Notes under the pieces: generated by a model
Told to the model about the DNA's origin: nothing
What the model saw: the letters and a program-made list of their open reading frames with translations, nothing else
Database searches by the model: none
Origin: an uncultured Candidatus Poseidoniales archaeon
GTDB taxonomy: Archaea; Thermoplasmatota; Poseidoniia; Poseidoniales; Thalassarchaeaceae
Direction: 5' to 3'
Length of the DNA: 64,000 nt
Assembly: GCA_902593945.1 (NCBI GenBank)
Contig: CACJKA010000003.1
Location: 1-64,000 of the forward strand
Part shown: positions 8,033-16,895 of the stretch, in pieces
Layout of the letters: each line of letters begins with the position of its first letter
Position numbering within the stretch: position 1 is the first letter of the stretch
Made by a program: the position numbers and the translations under genes

Positions 8033-10812
8033 TTTGTTGCCTCCTTTTTTCTTCTTTCTGTGTGAACCCAAGCACTTCCTGCTAATCTTGGATTTTCTAA
8101 ATATTCTTCAGAAGGAATAACTGTTACTTCCCAACTCTCATCAACTTCATCTGGAGGAATTGTTGGGTCCATACCAAATAATGCGCCATTATGATATGGC
8201 TCAATTTTAGATGCCAATCTTCTTTCTTTATCTCTTATCGAATGCTCTTTTGCTCTTTTATCAAGTACGTCTTGTAATTTTGAATATTTTAAAGTAGGTA
8301 CAGGTAAATCACAAGGGTCTTCAATTTTTAATTTTCTACATTTCTTTTCTATATTTTTGTATAACCTGTCTGGAGTAATCGGCAACTCACTTGTCCTTAC
8401 CCCAATTGCATCGTAAACTGCATTACATACTGCGGGTAAAATAGGTAATAGTGGGCCCTCTCCGGCTTCTTTTGCACCAAATGGTCCTTCTGGGTCATTT
8501 GATTCTACAATGATAGGCGTTACATGTGGCATTTCATGTACACTAGGAATTTTATAATCTAGTAAATCCGTATTCATTAGATTTCCAGTTCTACCATATC
8601 TCATTTCTTCAGATAGAACTTGCCCCATACCCATATGACAAGAACCTATTATCTGTCCTTTGACTGCAAGTGGATTAAGTGCCTTACCGCAATCATGAGC
8701 AGCCCAAACTTTCTCTACTTTTGTTTGACCTGTTTCAACATCAACTTTCACTTCTGCTACATAAGCTGAAAATGAATATGCAGGTGCTAAACCAGCAGCT
8801 GCACCTTTGTGCGCTCTTCCCATTGGAGGAGTTCTGTAGGCTCCTGAGGCTACTAAAGCTCCTCTTTCTTCCTGAGCTTTATGTAAAGCCTCTAGATAAG
8901 AAACACCTATTGCAGGATCATCTTTTCTAAAAATTCTACGATCACCTATTACCAATTTTTCAATTGGTGACTTAGTAATGTCAGAAGTTGCTTGCAGCAA
9001 ATCTTGTCTGATTTCCATAGCAGCAGAAATTGCGGCATTTGCATTCATGAATGTGACTCTTGATGAATAAGAACCTAGATCAACTGGGGAAGTATCTGTT
9101 TCTCTAGATTTAACTCTAATCATATCCAATGGCAATCCTAGTACCTCAGCTACTGACTGAGCCACTACAGTGTCTGAACCCTGACCGATATCCGCAGCAC
9201 CTGTATGTACGGTTACTCCGCCATCCATATCGATTTTCAGATGAACTGTCGCATGTGGGAACTTGTTTGGGTCCCAATGTATTGGAAGTCCACTACCTGA
9301 AATGAAAAACCCACAACCAATTCCAATTCCGTGACCGAGAGGCATTTTTCTGAATTTATCTTTCCATCCCGATTCTTTCATCACTCTTTCCAAACATTCT
9401 CTCATTCCTATACTAGTTACCCTGAATCCAGTAATTGTTGCAGAGTGAGGGGGCAATAAATTGGCGAGTCTGAAAGATATTGGATCAACTTGTAATTGCT
9501 CAGAAATATCATCTATGCCAACTTCTACAGCACATCGAGAATTAACTGCGCCGTGCCCTCTCATAGCTCCACTGGCAGGTTTGTTTGTCCATACCCTTGC
9601 TCCTGTGTAATGAAATGCTCCAATTTCGTAAGGAGCAGTATGGAGAACTCCATTGTAATATGTTGTAACATGACCAAAAGACGCAAAAGCTCCTCCATCA
9701 ATTAGTGCATCAGTCTCAATTCCACATAATCTTCCTTCACTATCAGCATGTAGATTCATCTCAATATGAGAAGGATGTCTACCTCTGTTTATCCAATAAA
9801 CTTCTTCTCTGTCAAATGTTATTCTAACTGGTCTACCGGATTTCCGAGCTAATATTGATGCGCACATTTCATGTGGAAAGGGATCAGATTTTCCTCCGAA
9901 ACCACCTCCTACAAAGGTTCGATGGACATTTATTTGATGCATAGGGATTTCTAAGACATCTGCCAATGCTCTGTGGACATAATGAGGGACTTGTTGTGGT
10001 GTGTAAAGTGTTAATCTTCCAGAAGGATCCCAATCTGCAACGACCGCATGAGGCTCTGTAGCAGCGTGGTTAACTCCATTGAAAAACCAATTTTTTTTGT
10101 GGCTGGCGATAGAATTTTCCTTCATTGATTTTATTTTTCCAAATTCTTGAAAAACTCTCTTCTGTATATTCGCTTCCCCAATGTGATACTCACCTCTATC
10201 GTGAATTGGCTCTTCTGAGTCTTTCAATCCATCTTTCATGTCGTGAATTGAATCTAGAATCTCATATTCAATTTTCATTAATCTAACCGCTTCTAATGCT
10301 GTTGCTTCATCTTCTGCAGCTACACAAGCGATTAGGTCTCCAATATGTCTGACTCTATCAACAGCCATTGCATGTTCATCTTTTGTAACGGGTAGTACTC
10401 CAAATTTATTCTTCGCATCATCTCCGGTCGCAATTGAAACAACTCCTGGCAATTTCAATGACTCTGATAAGTCGATAGATAATATTCTTGCATAATGATG
10501 AGGCGATCGAACAATTTTACCAATTAGCTCATTTGGTAATCTAATATCGTCCCCATATTTTGCTCTCCCCGTTACTTTCCAATTACTATCTACTAAAGAT
10601 GTAGGTTTACCAACAATTCTTCCAGTAATCAGTTTATCATGCCTATGATTGCCCCAAGGTTGCTTTTTTTCTCCTCCTTGACTTTCTGGAATCATTTTTT
10701 CATCTCTGGGCTCACTAAATGAATTCTTGCCTCCTGAACCCGGTCTGGAGAAGGAAATTTTTCCTGGTTGTTGCCTATAACCAACCATTTCTTTTTTTTC
10801 ATCTTCAGACAT
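8029..10812 (-). CDS. Molybdopterin-binding large subunit of a xanthine dehydrogenase/4-hydroxybenzoyl-CoA reductase family enzyme
   Basis: The catalytic subunit binds molybdopterin-cytosine dinucleotide. In order: an N-terminal hammerhead domain (TGRAKYGDDIRLP), the VGGGFGGKSD cofactor loop, GAMRGHGAVNSR, the AADIGQGSDTV loop, and the C-terminal FGAKEAGEG holding the expected catalytic glutamate. At 927 residues it exceeds the usual 760-790. About 60 polar residues precede the conserved start, and about 120 charged residues follow the catalytic domain. It lies 9 bp after the 2Fe-2S gene and overlaps the FAD gene by 4 bp, giving a small-large-medium operon. The substrate could be an aromatic acyl-CoA, a purine or another heterocycle; sequence alone does not decide. 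Confidence 0.92.
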   Translation of the reverse strand: MSEDEKKEMVGYRQQPGKISFSRPGSGGKNSFSEPRDEKMIPESQGGEKKQPWGNHRHDKLITGRIVGKPTSLVDSNWKVTGRAKYGDDIRLPNELIGKIVRSPHHYARILSIDLSESLKLPGVVSIATGDDAKNKFGVLPVTKDEHAMAVDRVRHIGDLIACVAAEDEATALEAVRLMKIEYEILDSIHDMKDGLKDSEEPIHDRGEYHIGEANIQKRVFQEFGKIKSMKENSIASHKKNWFFNGVNHAATEPHAVVADWDPSGRLTLYTPQQVPHYVHRALADVLEIPMHQINVHRTFVGGGFGGKSDPFPHEMCASILARKSGRPVRITFDREEVYWINRGRHPSHIEMNLHADSEGRLCGIETDALIDGGAFASFGHVTTYYNGVLHTAPYEIGAFHYTGARVWTNKPASGAMRGHGAVNSRCAVEVGIDDISEQLQVDPISFRLANLLPPHSATITGFRVTSIGMRECLERVMKESGWKDKFRKMPLGHGIGIGCGFFISGSGLPIHWDPNKFPHATVHLKIDMDGGVTVHTGAADIGQGSDTVVAQSVAEVLGLPLDMIRVKSRETDTSPVDLGSYSSRVTFMNANAAISAAMEIRQDLLQATSDITKSPIEKLVIGDRRIFRKDDPAIGVSYLEALHKAQEERGALVASGAYRTPPMGRAHKGAAAGLAPAYSFSAYVAEVKVDVETGQTKVEKVWAAHDCGKALNPLAVKGQIIGSCHMGMGQVLSEEMRYGRTGNLMNTDLLDYKIPSVHEMPHVTPIIVESNDPEGPFGAKEAGEGPLLPILPAVCNAVYDAIGVRTSELPITPDRLYKNIEKKCRKLKIEDPCDLPVPTLKYSKLQDVLDKRAKEHSIRDKERRLASKIEPYHNGALFGMDPTIPPDEVDESWEVTVIPSEEYLENPRLAGSAWVHTERRKKEATK

Positions 10813-10821
10813 TTAGATTCC

Positions 10822-11418
10822 TCAATTTTCAAACCCTGGATTAGGGTTACTTTTAGGGTCAGTAGTATTATCGATATTTTTACCCGAGACCAATAATTCA
10901 CTAGCCGCTTTAACTGATTCAACGATTTGTTGGTACCCTGTACACCTGCATAAATTTCCTTCAATTGCATTTTTAATCTCAGAATCATTTGGCGATGGGT
11001 TTTCATCTAATAATGATGAAATTACTACCAAGAAACCAGGTGTGCAAAAACCACATTGACTTCCTCCATATTCACTAAACATTTCTTGAATAGGGTGCAG
11101 ATGGTGGCCATCAGCCAAACCTTCCACTGTAGTAATCTCACAATCTTCAACTTCTTGAGCTAAAACTAGACAGGAAAGTTTCGGATTTCCATTGACTAAT
11201 ACAGAGCAACAGCCACATGTACCCATGTCGCAACCTCTCTTAACACCGAGTGTTCCAACTTGATCTCTCAAGACATCTAGGAGAATTGCATTACTTTCCA
11301 CATGTTTAGAAATTTCTTTACCATTTACTTTCGCTTTCCATGGTATTTTTTCGGGGCCAGGAAGCATTGGTAGGCGTATGACACTCATGCTAACATCCTC
11401 ACCAAACGGACTCTCCAT
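10822..11418 (-). CDS. 2Fe-2S small subunit of the molybdenum hydroxylase
   Basis: Carries two [2Fe-2S] clusters that pass electrons from molybdenum to FAD. The N-terminal plant-ferredoxin-like domain has the first cluster motif RGCDMGTCGCCSVLVNG and a later SCLVLA. The second, helical domain has GSQCGFCTPGF and NLCRCTGYQQIV. All eight ligand cysteines are present. Its 198 residues exceed the usual 155-165 because of about 25 residues at each end. An internal ATG at 11388 with GAGG upstream is a credible alternative start. It is the first structural gene after the HTH_10 regulator. Confidence 0.93.
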   Translation of the reverse strand: MESPFGEDVSMSVIRLPMLPGPEKIPWKAKVNGKEISKHVESNAILLDVLRDQVGTLGVKRGCDMGTCGCCSVLVNGNPKLSCLVLAQEVEDCEITTVEGLADGHHLHPIQEMFSEYGGSQCGFCTPGFLVVISSLLDENPSPNDSEIKNAIEGNLCRCTGYQQIVESVKAASELLVSGKNIDNTTDPKSNPNPGFEN

Positions 11419-11445
11419 TTGAGCATTCGGATTAACTTCCTCTAC

Positions 11446-12096
11446 TTATTGTAAATCCTTGATTACTTTATTCATAATTTCGACTTCTGCTCTCCTTATG
11501 TGCTCACCATAAGTACTTCTTGCCATATTCATCTCATCAGCTAGTTGTTTCAGAGTTACATTTCTATCCATACTGTAGAATCCTTTCCTCGTCGCATGCT
11601 CCAAAACTTCTATCTGTCTATCTGTTAAAATTGATTCCCAAATACTTCTATTATCTTCTTTTTGAAATGTCTGAACTGCAATATTGTCAGGGGGTAAAAC
11701 CATCCTAATGAGTCTGATGAATCTACTTACAGAATTTGACACACCTGAAATTCTTAATTCCATTCCCTTTTCTTCTGAAATCCCGTAGGGTGGATGTATG
11801 TGTATGTTTGATAATTCAACGGCTGAAACTGCTAATGGGTGAGTACACAACAAACTCACTAATATTCCATCATCATTTTCCTCATGTACTTTAATTATCT
11901 CAAAATTTTCTAATTTTGAGAAATCCTCAAGGTCTCCACCTTCTTTTAACTTGATTTCAGCTAACTGAGTAACACTCTTTTCATTAATCGCCAAATGGCC
12001 AAGAATTTCCAATCTTTCGCATATTTTAAGAATCTCAGAAATTTCTTGAGAGCCGTGTAGTGATACGGTTTTCCACCTCAATATCACCTTGCGCAT
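11446..12096 (-). CDS. HTH_10 (bacterio-opsin activator type) transcription regulator
   Basis: The C-terminal 60 residues match the bacterio-opsin activator HTH: LTDRQIEVLEHATRKGFYSM, then LKQLADEMNMARSTYGEHIR and a final helix. The N-terminal 150 residues resemble the ligand- or partner-binding half of these archaeal regulators but show no catalytic motif. The gene lies 27 bp upstream of the 2Fe-2S subunit and in the same direction. It is therefore the obvious candidate to control the molybdenum-hydroxylase operon, perhaps in response to its substrate. The family call is firm; the target is inferred. Confidence 0.87.
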   Translation of the reverse strand: MRKVILRWKTVSLHGSQEISEILKICERLEILGHLAINEKSVTQLAEIKLKEGGDLEDFSKLENFEIIKVHEENDDGILVSLLCTHPLAVSAVELSNIHIHPPYGISEEKGMELRISGVSNSVSRFIRLIRMVLPPDNIAVQTFQKEDNRSIWESILTDRQIEVLEHATRKGFYSMDRNVTLKQLADEMNMARSTYGEHIRRAEVEIMNKVIKDLQ

Positions 12097-12139
12097 AATA
12101 TGTGGAACGTACTTTTACTATTGAACCTCTCGGTAATCA

Positions 12140-13354
12140 TTAATTCCAGTATGTTTCTCGTATTTCTTGATTAGTTTCCATGCACAACGTGACATCTGAG
12201 GGCCTATCTGGTTGCATTGTTTTTCCATTAAGATGGTTAATGATTGGTTCTACATTAGATTCATTCACTACCCCCCAACCAATTTGTGTGCACGGAGCAA
12301 CGGGAGATACAGGAGTAGTTCCAGAAAGTGGGTCCCAGGTGTTGAACGAGGGGTACCAAGCCGAAAGATTGAGTGCATCTCTAATTTGTGCTTGAGAAAT
12401 ATTCATATTATCTCCATTGACTAAATAACCATTTCTTAAATCAGGATCTGCTCCTGAAGAGAAATCTCCTGATTCAGTCCTTAGATGTTGAATTACTTTC
12501 GACAAAAGTCCCGCAGTTCTTGGAGTTGCAAATGAAGTCCCGCTAGTTTCATGATATCCATCAATATCGTCATGGTTTGGTAAAACTTGAGTCCAGTCTG
12601 CTGCAATGTCTGGGTATGAACCGCTCATAGTTTCTTTCTGATCATCTCCTTCTTCAGCATATCCTGAGATACCTATACTCCAAGGGGGTCCCGCTGTTGA
12701 GTCTTGAACTGCTGGCGATGGTGAATTATCAGCAGCCCCTGTATGAATTTTCTTTTCTTGGACTACCGCTACTTCAGTTGCATCTTCTATGCCTGGGACT
12801 GGAATCGAACCTATTGGTCCAAAACTAGTACTAATTATGTCTACTAATGGTTGATTAGCGGCTGCCAAAACAGCAGCGTCACTAAACCCCTCAACAAAGA
12901 AAATAATCGCATCAGGATTAGCATCTAGTACTGCCCCAGTTACTGCGGTCCCATGTCCGTCCGAGGGGTCGTCAAGGATTGGTATGTCAGTATTATCGTC
13001 CGGAGTAGTTCCTATTATCTTCGTACCTGGGAAATATACTATGTCTGTAGAATTAATCTTATCCCAACAACTTTCCTTATCTGCATCATATCTTTCCTGC
13101 CAAGTTCCCAAAAATGTTAGTTCACATGTCATTGTTATACCCAATCCTTCTAGCAACCAATCTGGATAAGTTTCATTAGTTCTAAAATGATCATGATATA
13201 CATTGATTCCAGTATCTATAGGGGCAACAATTGAATAATTTCTAAATATTTCTTCGTCTTCAATCAAAGTTTCTTGAGCCGAATCGTCAGACATACATCC
13301 GCTAAGAGATGCAGTAATCATTACTAATACTAATGATACAGCTAGTTGTTTCAT
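12140..13354 (-). CDS. Subtilisin-like serine protease, secreted lipoprotein
   Basis: A 404-residue S8-family protease. The signal peptide ends in the lipobox LSGC, with Cys20 as the predicted lipidation site, so it should be tethered outside the cell. The triad is visible as Asp in IVAPIDTGIN, His in DGHGTAVTGA and Ser in TSGTSFATPRTAG. There is no long propeptide before the Asp motif, which begins near residue 45. It sits between the XdhC gene and the HTH_10 gene, all on one strand with short gaps. Its presence inside a molybdoenzyme locus is unusual. Confidence 0.9.
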   Translation of the reverse strand: MKQLAVSLVLVMITASLSGCMSDDSAQETLIEDEEIFRNYSIVAPIDTGINVYHDHFRTNETYPDWLLEGLGITMTCELTFLGTWQERYDADKESCWDKINSTDIVYFPGTKIIGTTPDDNTDIPILDDPSDGHGTAVTGAVLDANPDAIIFFVEGFSDAAVLAAANQPLVDIISTSFGPIGSIPVPGIEDATEVAVVQEKKIHTGAADNSPSPAVQDSTAGPPWSIGISGYAEEGDDQKETMSGSYPDIAADWTQVLPNHDDIDGYHETSGTSFATPRTAGLLSKVIQHLRTESGDFSSGADPDLRNGYLVNGDNMNISQAQIRDALNLSAWYPSFNTWDPLSGTTPVSPVAPCTQIGWGVVNESNVEPIINHLNGKTMQPDRPSDVTLCMETNQEIRETYWN

Positions 13355-13380
13355 TAATTAACCGAGACGTAATCTCTTTT

Positions 13381-14226
13381 TCAGTTCTCCGTGTGAGTGA
13401 TTTTTCTATCCAATGCTAGAATTTCAGCACAGACCGCTAAACCAATTTCTTCAGGTGTTTCAGCACCAATATCTATTCCAATAGGGCATCTAGCATTCTC
13501 AAACCATTTTTCTTTAATGCCATACTCAATTGCAGCCTTCTTGAATGAGCTCCATTTTGAAGTTGAACCTATAGCTCCAATTCTAGGTCTTATTTTCTCC
13601 TCTCGTAATTTTAGTAATCCTAATAATAATTCTTGATCAACTGACCAGTCATGGCCTAACAATAGGATATCTGAAAAACGCTCTAAAGATTCAGAATCTT
13701 CTGATTTAAGAAAATCATCTACATCCGTTGAGATATTTTCATTAGAAAATGGATATTTCTCAGAATTAGAATATTCTTTTCTTACATCAAATATGGAGTA
13801 ATCCCATCCCAATGAATCAGCAACTAATGCAACGCACCTACCTACATGTCCTCCGCCTGCAATCAAAATGTGGGGCACGGGCTCAATTATTTCGATACTC
13901 ACTTCCACTTGCCCTCCACATAGGCTGTCAAGGGCTATCCCTTCTTTTCCCTTCGCATCTTTGTAAAGATAAAATGTTTCAATAATCCCTCCCTTTTTCC
14001 GGTTCAGTTTTACATCTTCATTCAATAATTCCTTCATTTTTTTCTCAATTTTTAGTTCTAGGCCTGCTCCACCCACAGTTCCGAAATTTTGCATTCTTGA
14101 ATTAATTGCAAGCTTCGCACCCGGCTTACCAGGGACACTTCCTTTCGCAGATATTATTGTTGCTATAGCAACTCTACGTCCTTGTTCCACTTCACTTAAT
14201 GCCCAAGATAAAACATGAACAGACAC
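13381..14226 (-). CDS. xdhC: XdhC/CoxI family molybdenum-hydroxylase maturation factor
   Basis: XdhC proteins bind the molybdenum cofactor, help sulfurate it and insert it into xanthine dehydrogenase-like enzymes. The N-terminal XdhC_CoxI domain has ISAKGSVPGKPGAKLAI and GTVGGAGLE. SLCGGQVEVSIEII follows, then the C-terminal Rossmann domain with HILIAGGGHVGR and GIDIGAETPEEIGLAV. At 281 residues the length is typical. The start is a GTG with AGAGG upstream. With the MocA-like gene next to it, it forms the dedicated maturation set for the hydroxylase encoded downstream. Confidence 0.92.
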   Translation of the reverse strand: MSVHVLSWALSEVEQGRRVAIATIISAKGSVPGKPGAKLAINSRMQNFGTVGGAGLELKIEKKMKELLNEDVKLNRKKGGIIETFYLYKDAKGKEGIALDSLCGGQVEVSIEIIEPVPHILIAGGGHVGRCVALVADSLGWDYSIFDVRKEYSNSEKYPFSNENISTDVDDFLKSEDSESLERFSDILLLGHDWSVDQELLLGLLKLREEKIRPRIGAIGSTSKWSSFKKAAIEYGIKEKWFENARCPIGIDIGAETPEEIGLAVCAEILALDRKITHTEN

Positions 14227-14282
14227 GTTCCTCTGAGAGGGTTCTATACTTTTTGATTTTGCATATTCTTCTCAGGAGGTAA

Positions 14283-14861
14283 TCACAAATTATGTTCTAT
14301 GGTAATTTCTCTAAGTTTTTCTAAATCTTCAGGAAAATCTATGTTTAGATGTAAATATTCATCATTTACCTCAATTTTAATTGGTTTAATTATATCTCTA
14401 AGGGGAGTAGAAGGATTTCTTGAGAGGATTTCTTCACAATCATTTCTAGATAATATTACAGGATGTCCACCTTTACCATTTTTACTTGGACAAGATGTTT
14501 TATTGGAATTAATTAATCTCTCAATAGTTTCATTTGAAAAACCGGGCCTGTCTACTGGTACTATCAAGCATCTTTCACTTCTTAGTTCCTTAATTCCGCA
14601 CTGAATGCTTCCAGTTCTACCATTCTCAGGTTCAGTATTAACTACTATTTTCTCGCCTAGTTTATTCATTTCAAAAACTAACTCACTCCGAGTTACGATA
14701 ATTATTCTTAAATTATGTTTTCTTAACTTCTCAATTAGGATATGGATCAACGACTTGCCATGAATATCAACCAATGCTTTAGGCTCCCCCAGCCTTTCAC
14801 TGGCTCCTGCAGCAAGTATAATTGCATCAATCGGCTTCAAACTAACCACTATTTTCATCAT
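14283..14861 (-). CDS. mocA: MobA/MocA-like molybdenum cofactor nucleotidyltransferase
   Basis: Predicted to add CMP to molybdopterin, making the dinucleotide form used by xanthine dehydrogenase-family enzymes. The nucleotide-binding start AIILAAGASERLGEPKALV is clear, followed by the metal-site-like VPVDRPG, GKGGHPVILS and the C-terminal NIDFPEDLEKL. The length of 192 residues is typical of MocA. The gene overlaps the upstream subtilase gene by 20 bp, which implies translational coupling. Its place beside xdhC favours the cytidylyl (MocA) over the guanylyl (MobA) role. That specificity is inferred from context. Confidence 0.87.
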   Translation of the reverse strand: MMKIVVSLKPIDAIILAAGASERLGEPKALVDIHGKSLIHILIEKLRKHNLRIIIVTRSELVFEMNKLGEKIVVNTEPENGRTGSIQCGIKELRSERCLIVPVDRPGFSNETIERLINSNKTSCPSKNGKGGHPVILSRNDCEEILSRNPSTPLRDIIKPIKIEVNDEYLHLNIDFPEDLEKLREITIEHNL

Positions 14862-16830
14862 CTAATTGAGATTCTATATCTTCAATCCATTCTTCCATAT
14901 CCTCATCAATAATTTCATCAGAAAATAACCCGGATTCTTTCAATTTGATTGTTGCAACAGTCAATGCTACAAATAAAATTATTACCAAAACAGATAGTAA
15001 ACCTATAATTAATGTCAGGTTACCATCTTCGCTACTACTTGTTTCAATTTTTTCTTCACCCATGATGTTAATGCCTACTGCAAGGTTTGTTGAGGCTTGA
15101 TCTCCAGAAAGTGCTCGTACCAGAATAACCTGTTCACCTTCAACTGTGTTGTTGGGGAGGAATCGAAGTCGATCTACAAGAAGTCCATGAGTCACCTCAA
15201 ACTGCTCATTACCTATGTCAAATTCAGCTAAATCCATCCAATTATCTCTCATGTCCCAAGTTCTCCACTGCACTTTTTGAACTCCTCCTTCGAGGTTGAA
15301 TACAATCGATTCTCCTTGTCCAATATGAACACGATTATCTTGACCGTAATTGCTGTCTAGTGTTACGTTCAAAGACATACTTAGTTCGTAGAAGTAATTC
15401 GCCGCTTCTTCAACTGCAGGCTGGGCGTTAACGTGGCCATGACCGTATACGTTATTTTGTCTATTCTTGGGGATTGAGTCCTCAGCACAAGGCTCGTTAG
15501 CCAACATGTAATGGCATTGCCTGTAAGTAGAAGTTTCTTGCATTATATTTCTAACATCAAAAGGGCTTAAATCGGGATTGGCCTGATACATTAGAACAGC
15601 TACTCCGGCCGCTCCTGGGGTTGCCATACTTGTTCCTGAGAGTGCTACATAACCATCTCCGGTGTTTGCATCAGGGGCATTAACACTACTTCCAACGAAT
15701 GCTATGTTTGGTTTGACTCTACCCTCCTCTGTGGGTCCTTGGCTGGAGTAAATCGCAATTGCAGTATTCTTGTCTAGAGACCCTACAGTGATGACATCCT
15801 CTGCACTCCCCGGAGTCCCTATTGTTGCAGTTCCACCACTATTTCCAGCTGCAATAAACAGAGTCACCCCTGCTCTCATCATTTCATTGGCCATTCTGTT
15901 GACAGACTCCTCTTCTGATGAGGTCCATTCGATTGCTCCAGTTAGAGCTCCGAGACTCATACTGGCCGCTCTGATATTGAATTCATGTCTCTTCTCGACT
16001 GTCCATTCCATTCCAGCCATAACTGCGGCGAAAGATCCGCTTCCACCTCCGTCTAGTACCTTGACTCCCACTAAATTTGCATGGGGCGCCACACCAACAT
16101 GCTGGTAGTTAGGGGCGCCTGTCCCGGCTGTGATGCCTGCACAGTGAGTGCCATGGCCATTGTCATCATAGGGGAATATCTCTGTTCCATTCGTTGCTCC
16201 GGGGTTGTTAATCGCATCATAGAATGCGACTATTTTAGGGTCATTTGTGGTGTTGTCATCATCTAAATCGTCTAGAGCAGTATGATTGCCGTCGATTCCG
16301 GTGTCAATGATTGCCATTGTCACTCCGGAACCTGTGTAGCCTGTGTCTTGCCATACTAGGTCTACGCCATGAGCCGGGACTACATCTTCCATCTGAATTC
16401 CTAATCTTCCATCTAACTCAATGAATACAACTCCTGGTATTTCGAGTAATTCGTGTATTCTATTCAATTCAACAGTCCCAGCAATAGAATCAATCAGCCA
16501 ATATCGGAATTGTGTAACAAATCCAACTTTGTTTTCCAATAGCCATTGATCAATTTCAGTAGGGGGGTGGTCGAAGTCTACAATGACTGAAATCCGTCCC
16601 TCTTCATCGAGATATTGGTAGTGCCTATTTTCTGCTGCTATCCAAATGGCATCATGAATTCTATCTTTATTTTCATCCATGTTTGTATTTTCCCACCATT
16701 TAATTTCATCAGAATAGTCATTCCAGTCATCCACTTCTAACGGGGATGAAGATGCTATCAGAGGGACTACTAATAATCCTAGAATCATTACTGCGGTCAT
16801 TCTTCTGACTAAATTCACTCTTCCGCCCAT
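14842..16830 (-). CDS. Subtilisin-like serine protease with C-terminal membrane anchor
   Basis: A large secreted S8 protease. An N-terminal signal sequence (basic, then AVMILGLLVVPLIAS) and a propeptide-like region precede the catalytic domain. Asp is in MAIIDTGIDGNH, His in NGHGTHCAGI, the oxyanion Asn in FIAAGNSGG, and Ser in SGTSMATPGAAG. A beta-rich C-terminal domain follows, then a hydrophobic helix (LTLIIGLLSVLVIILFVALT) and an acidic tail of about 35 residues. The ATG at 16830 gives the best signal peptide; the frame extends to another ATG at 16878. It overlaps the mocA gene, so export of this protease is tied to the molybdenum locus. Confidence 0.92.
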   Translation of the reverse strand: MGGRVNLVRRMTAVMILGLLVVPLIASSSPLEVDDWNDYSDEIKWWENTNMDENKDRIHDAIWIAAENRHYQYLDEEGRISVIVDFDHPPTEIDQWLLENKVGFVTQFRYWLIDSIAGTVELNRIHELLEIPGVVFIELDGRLGIQMEDVVPAHGVDLVWQDTGYTGSGVTMAIIDTGIDGNHTALDDLDDDNTTNDPKIVAFYDAINNPGATNGTEIFPYDDNGHGTHCAGITAGTGAPNYQHVGVAPHANLVGVKVLDGGGSGSFAAVMAGMEWTVEKRHEFNIRAASMSLGALTGAIEWTSSEEESVNRMANEMMRAGVTLFIAAGNSGGTATIGTPGSAEDVITVGSLDKNTAIAIYSSQGPTEEGRVKPNIAFVGSSVNAPDANTGDGYVALSGTSMATPGAAGVAVLMYQANPDLSPFDVRNIMQETSTYRQCHYMLANEPCAEDSIPKNRQNNVYGHGHVNAQPAVEEAANYFYELSMSLNVTLDSNYGQDNRVHIGQGESIVFNLEGGVQKVQWRTWDMRDNWMDLAEFDIGNEQFEVTHGLLVDRLRFLPNNTVEGEQVILVRALSGDQASTNLAVGINIMGEEKIETSSSEDGNLTLIIGLLSVLVIILFVALTVATIKLKESGLFSDEIIDEDMEEWIEDIESQLDDENSG

Positions 16831-16895
16831 ATTACCAAATGTCCCGATTATTTCATAAGTATTGAATGAAACGGTCATCTGTTCTTATTTTCAAT

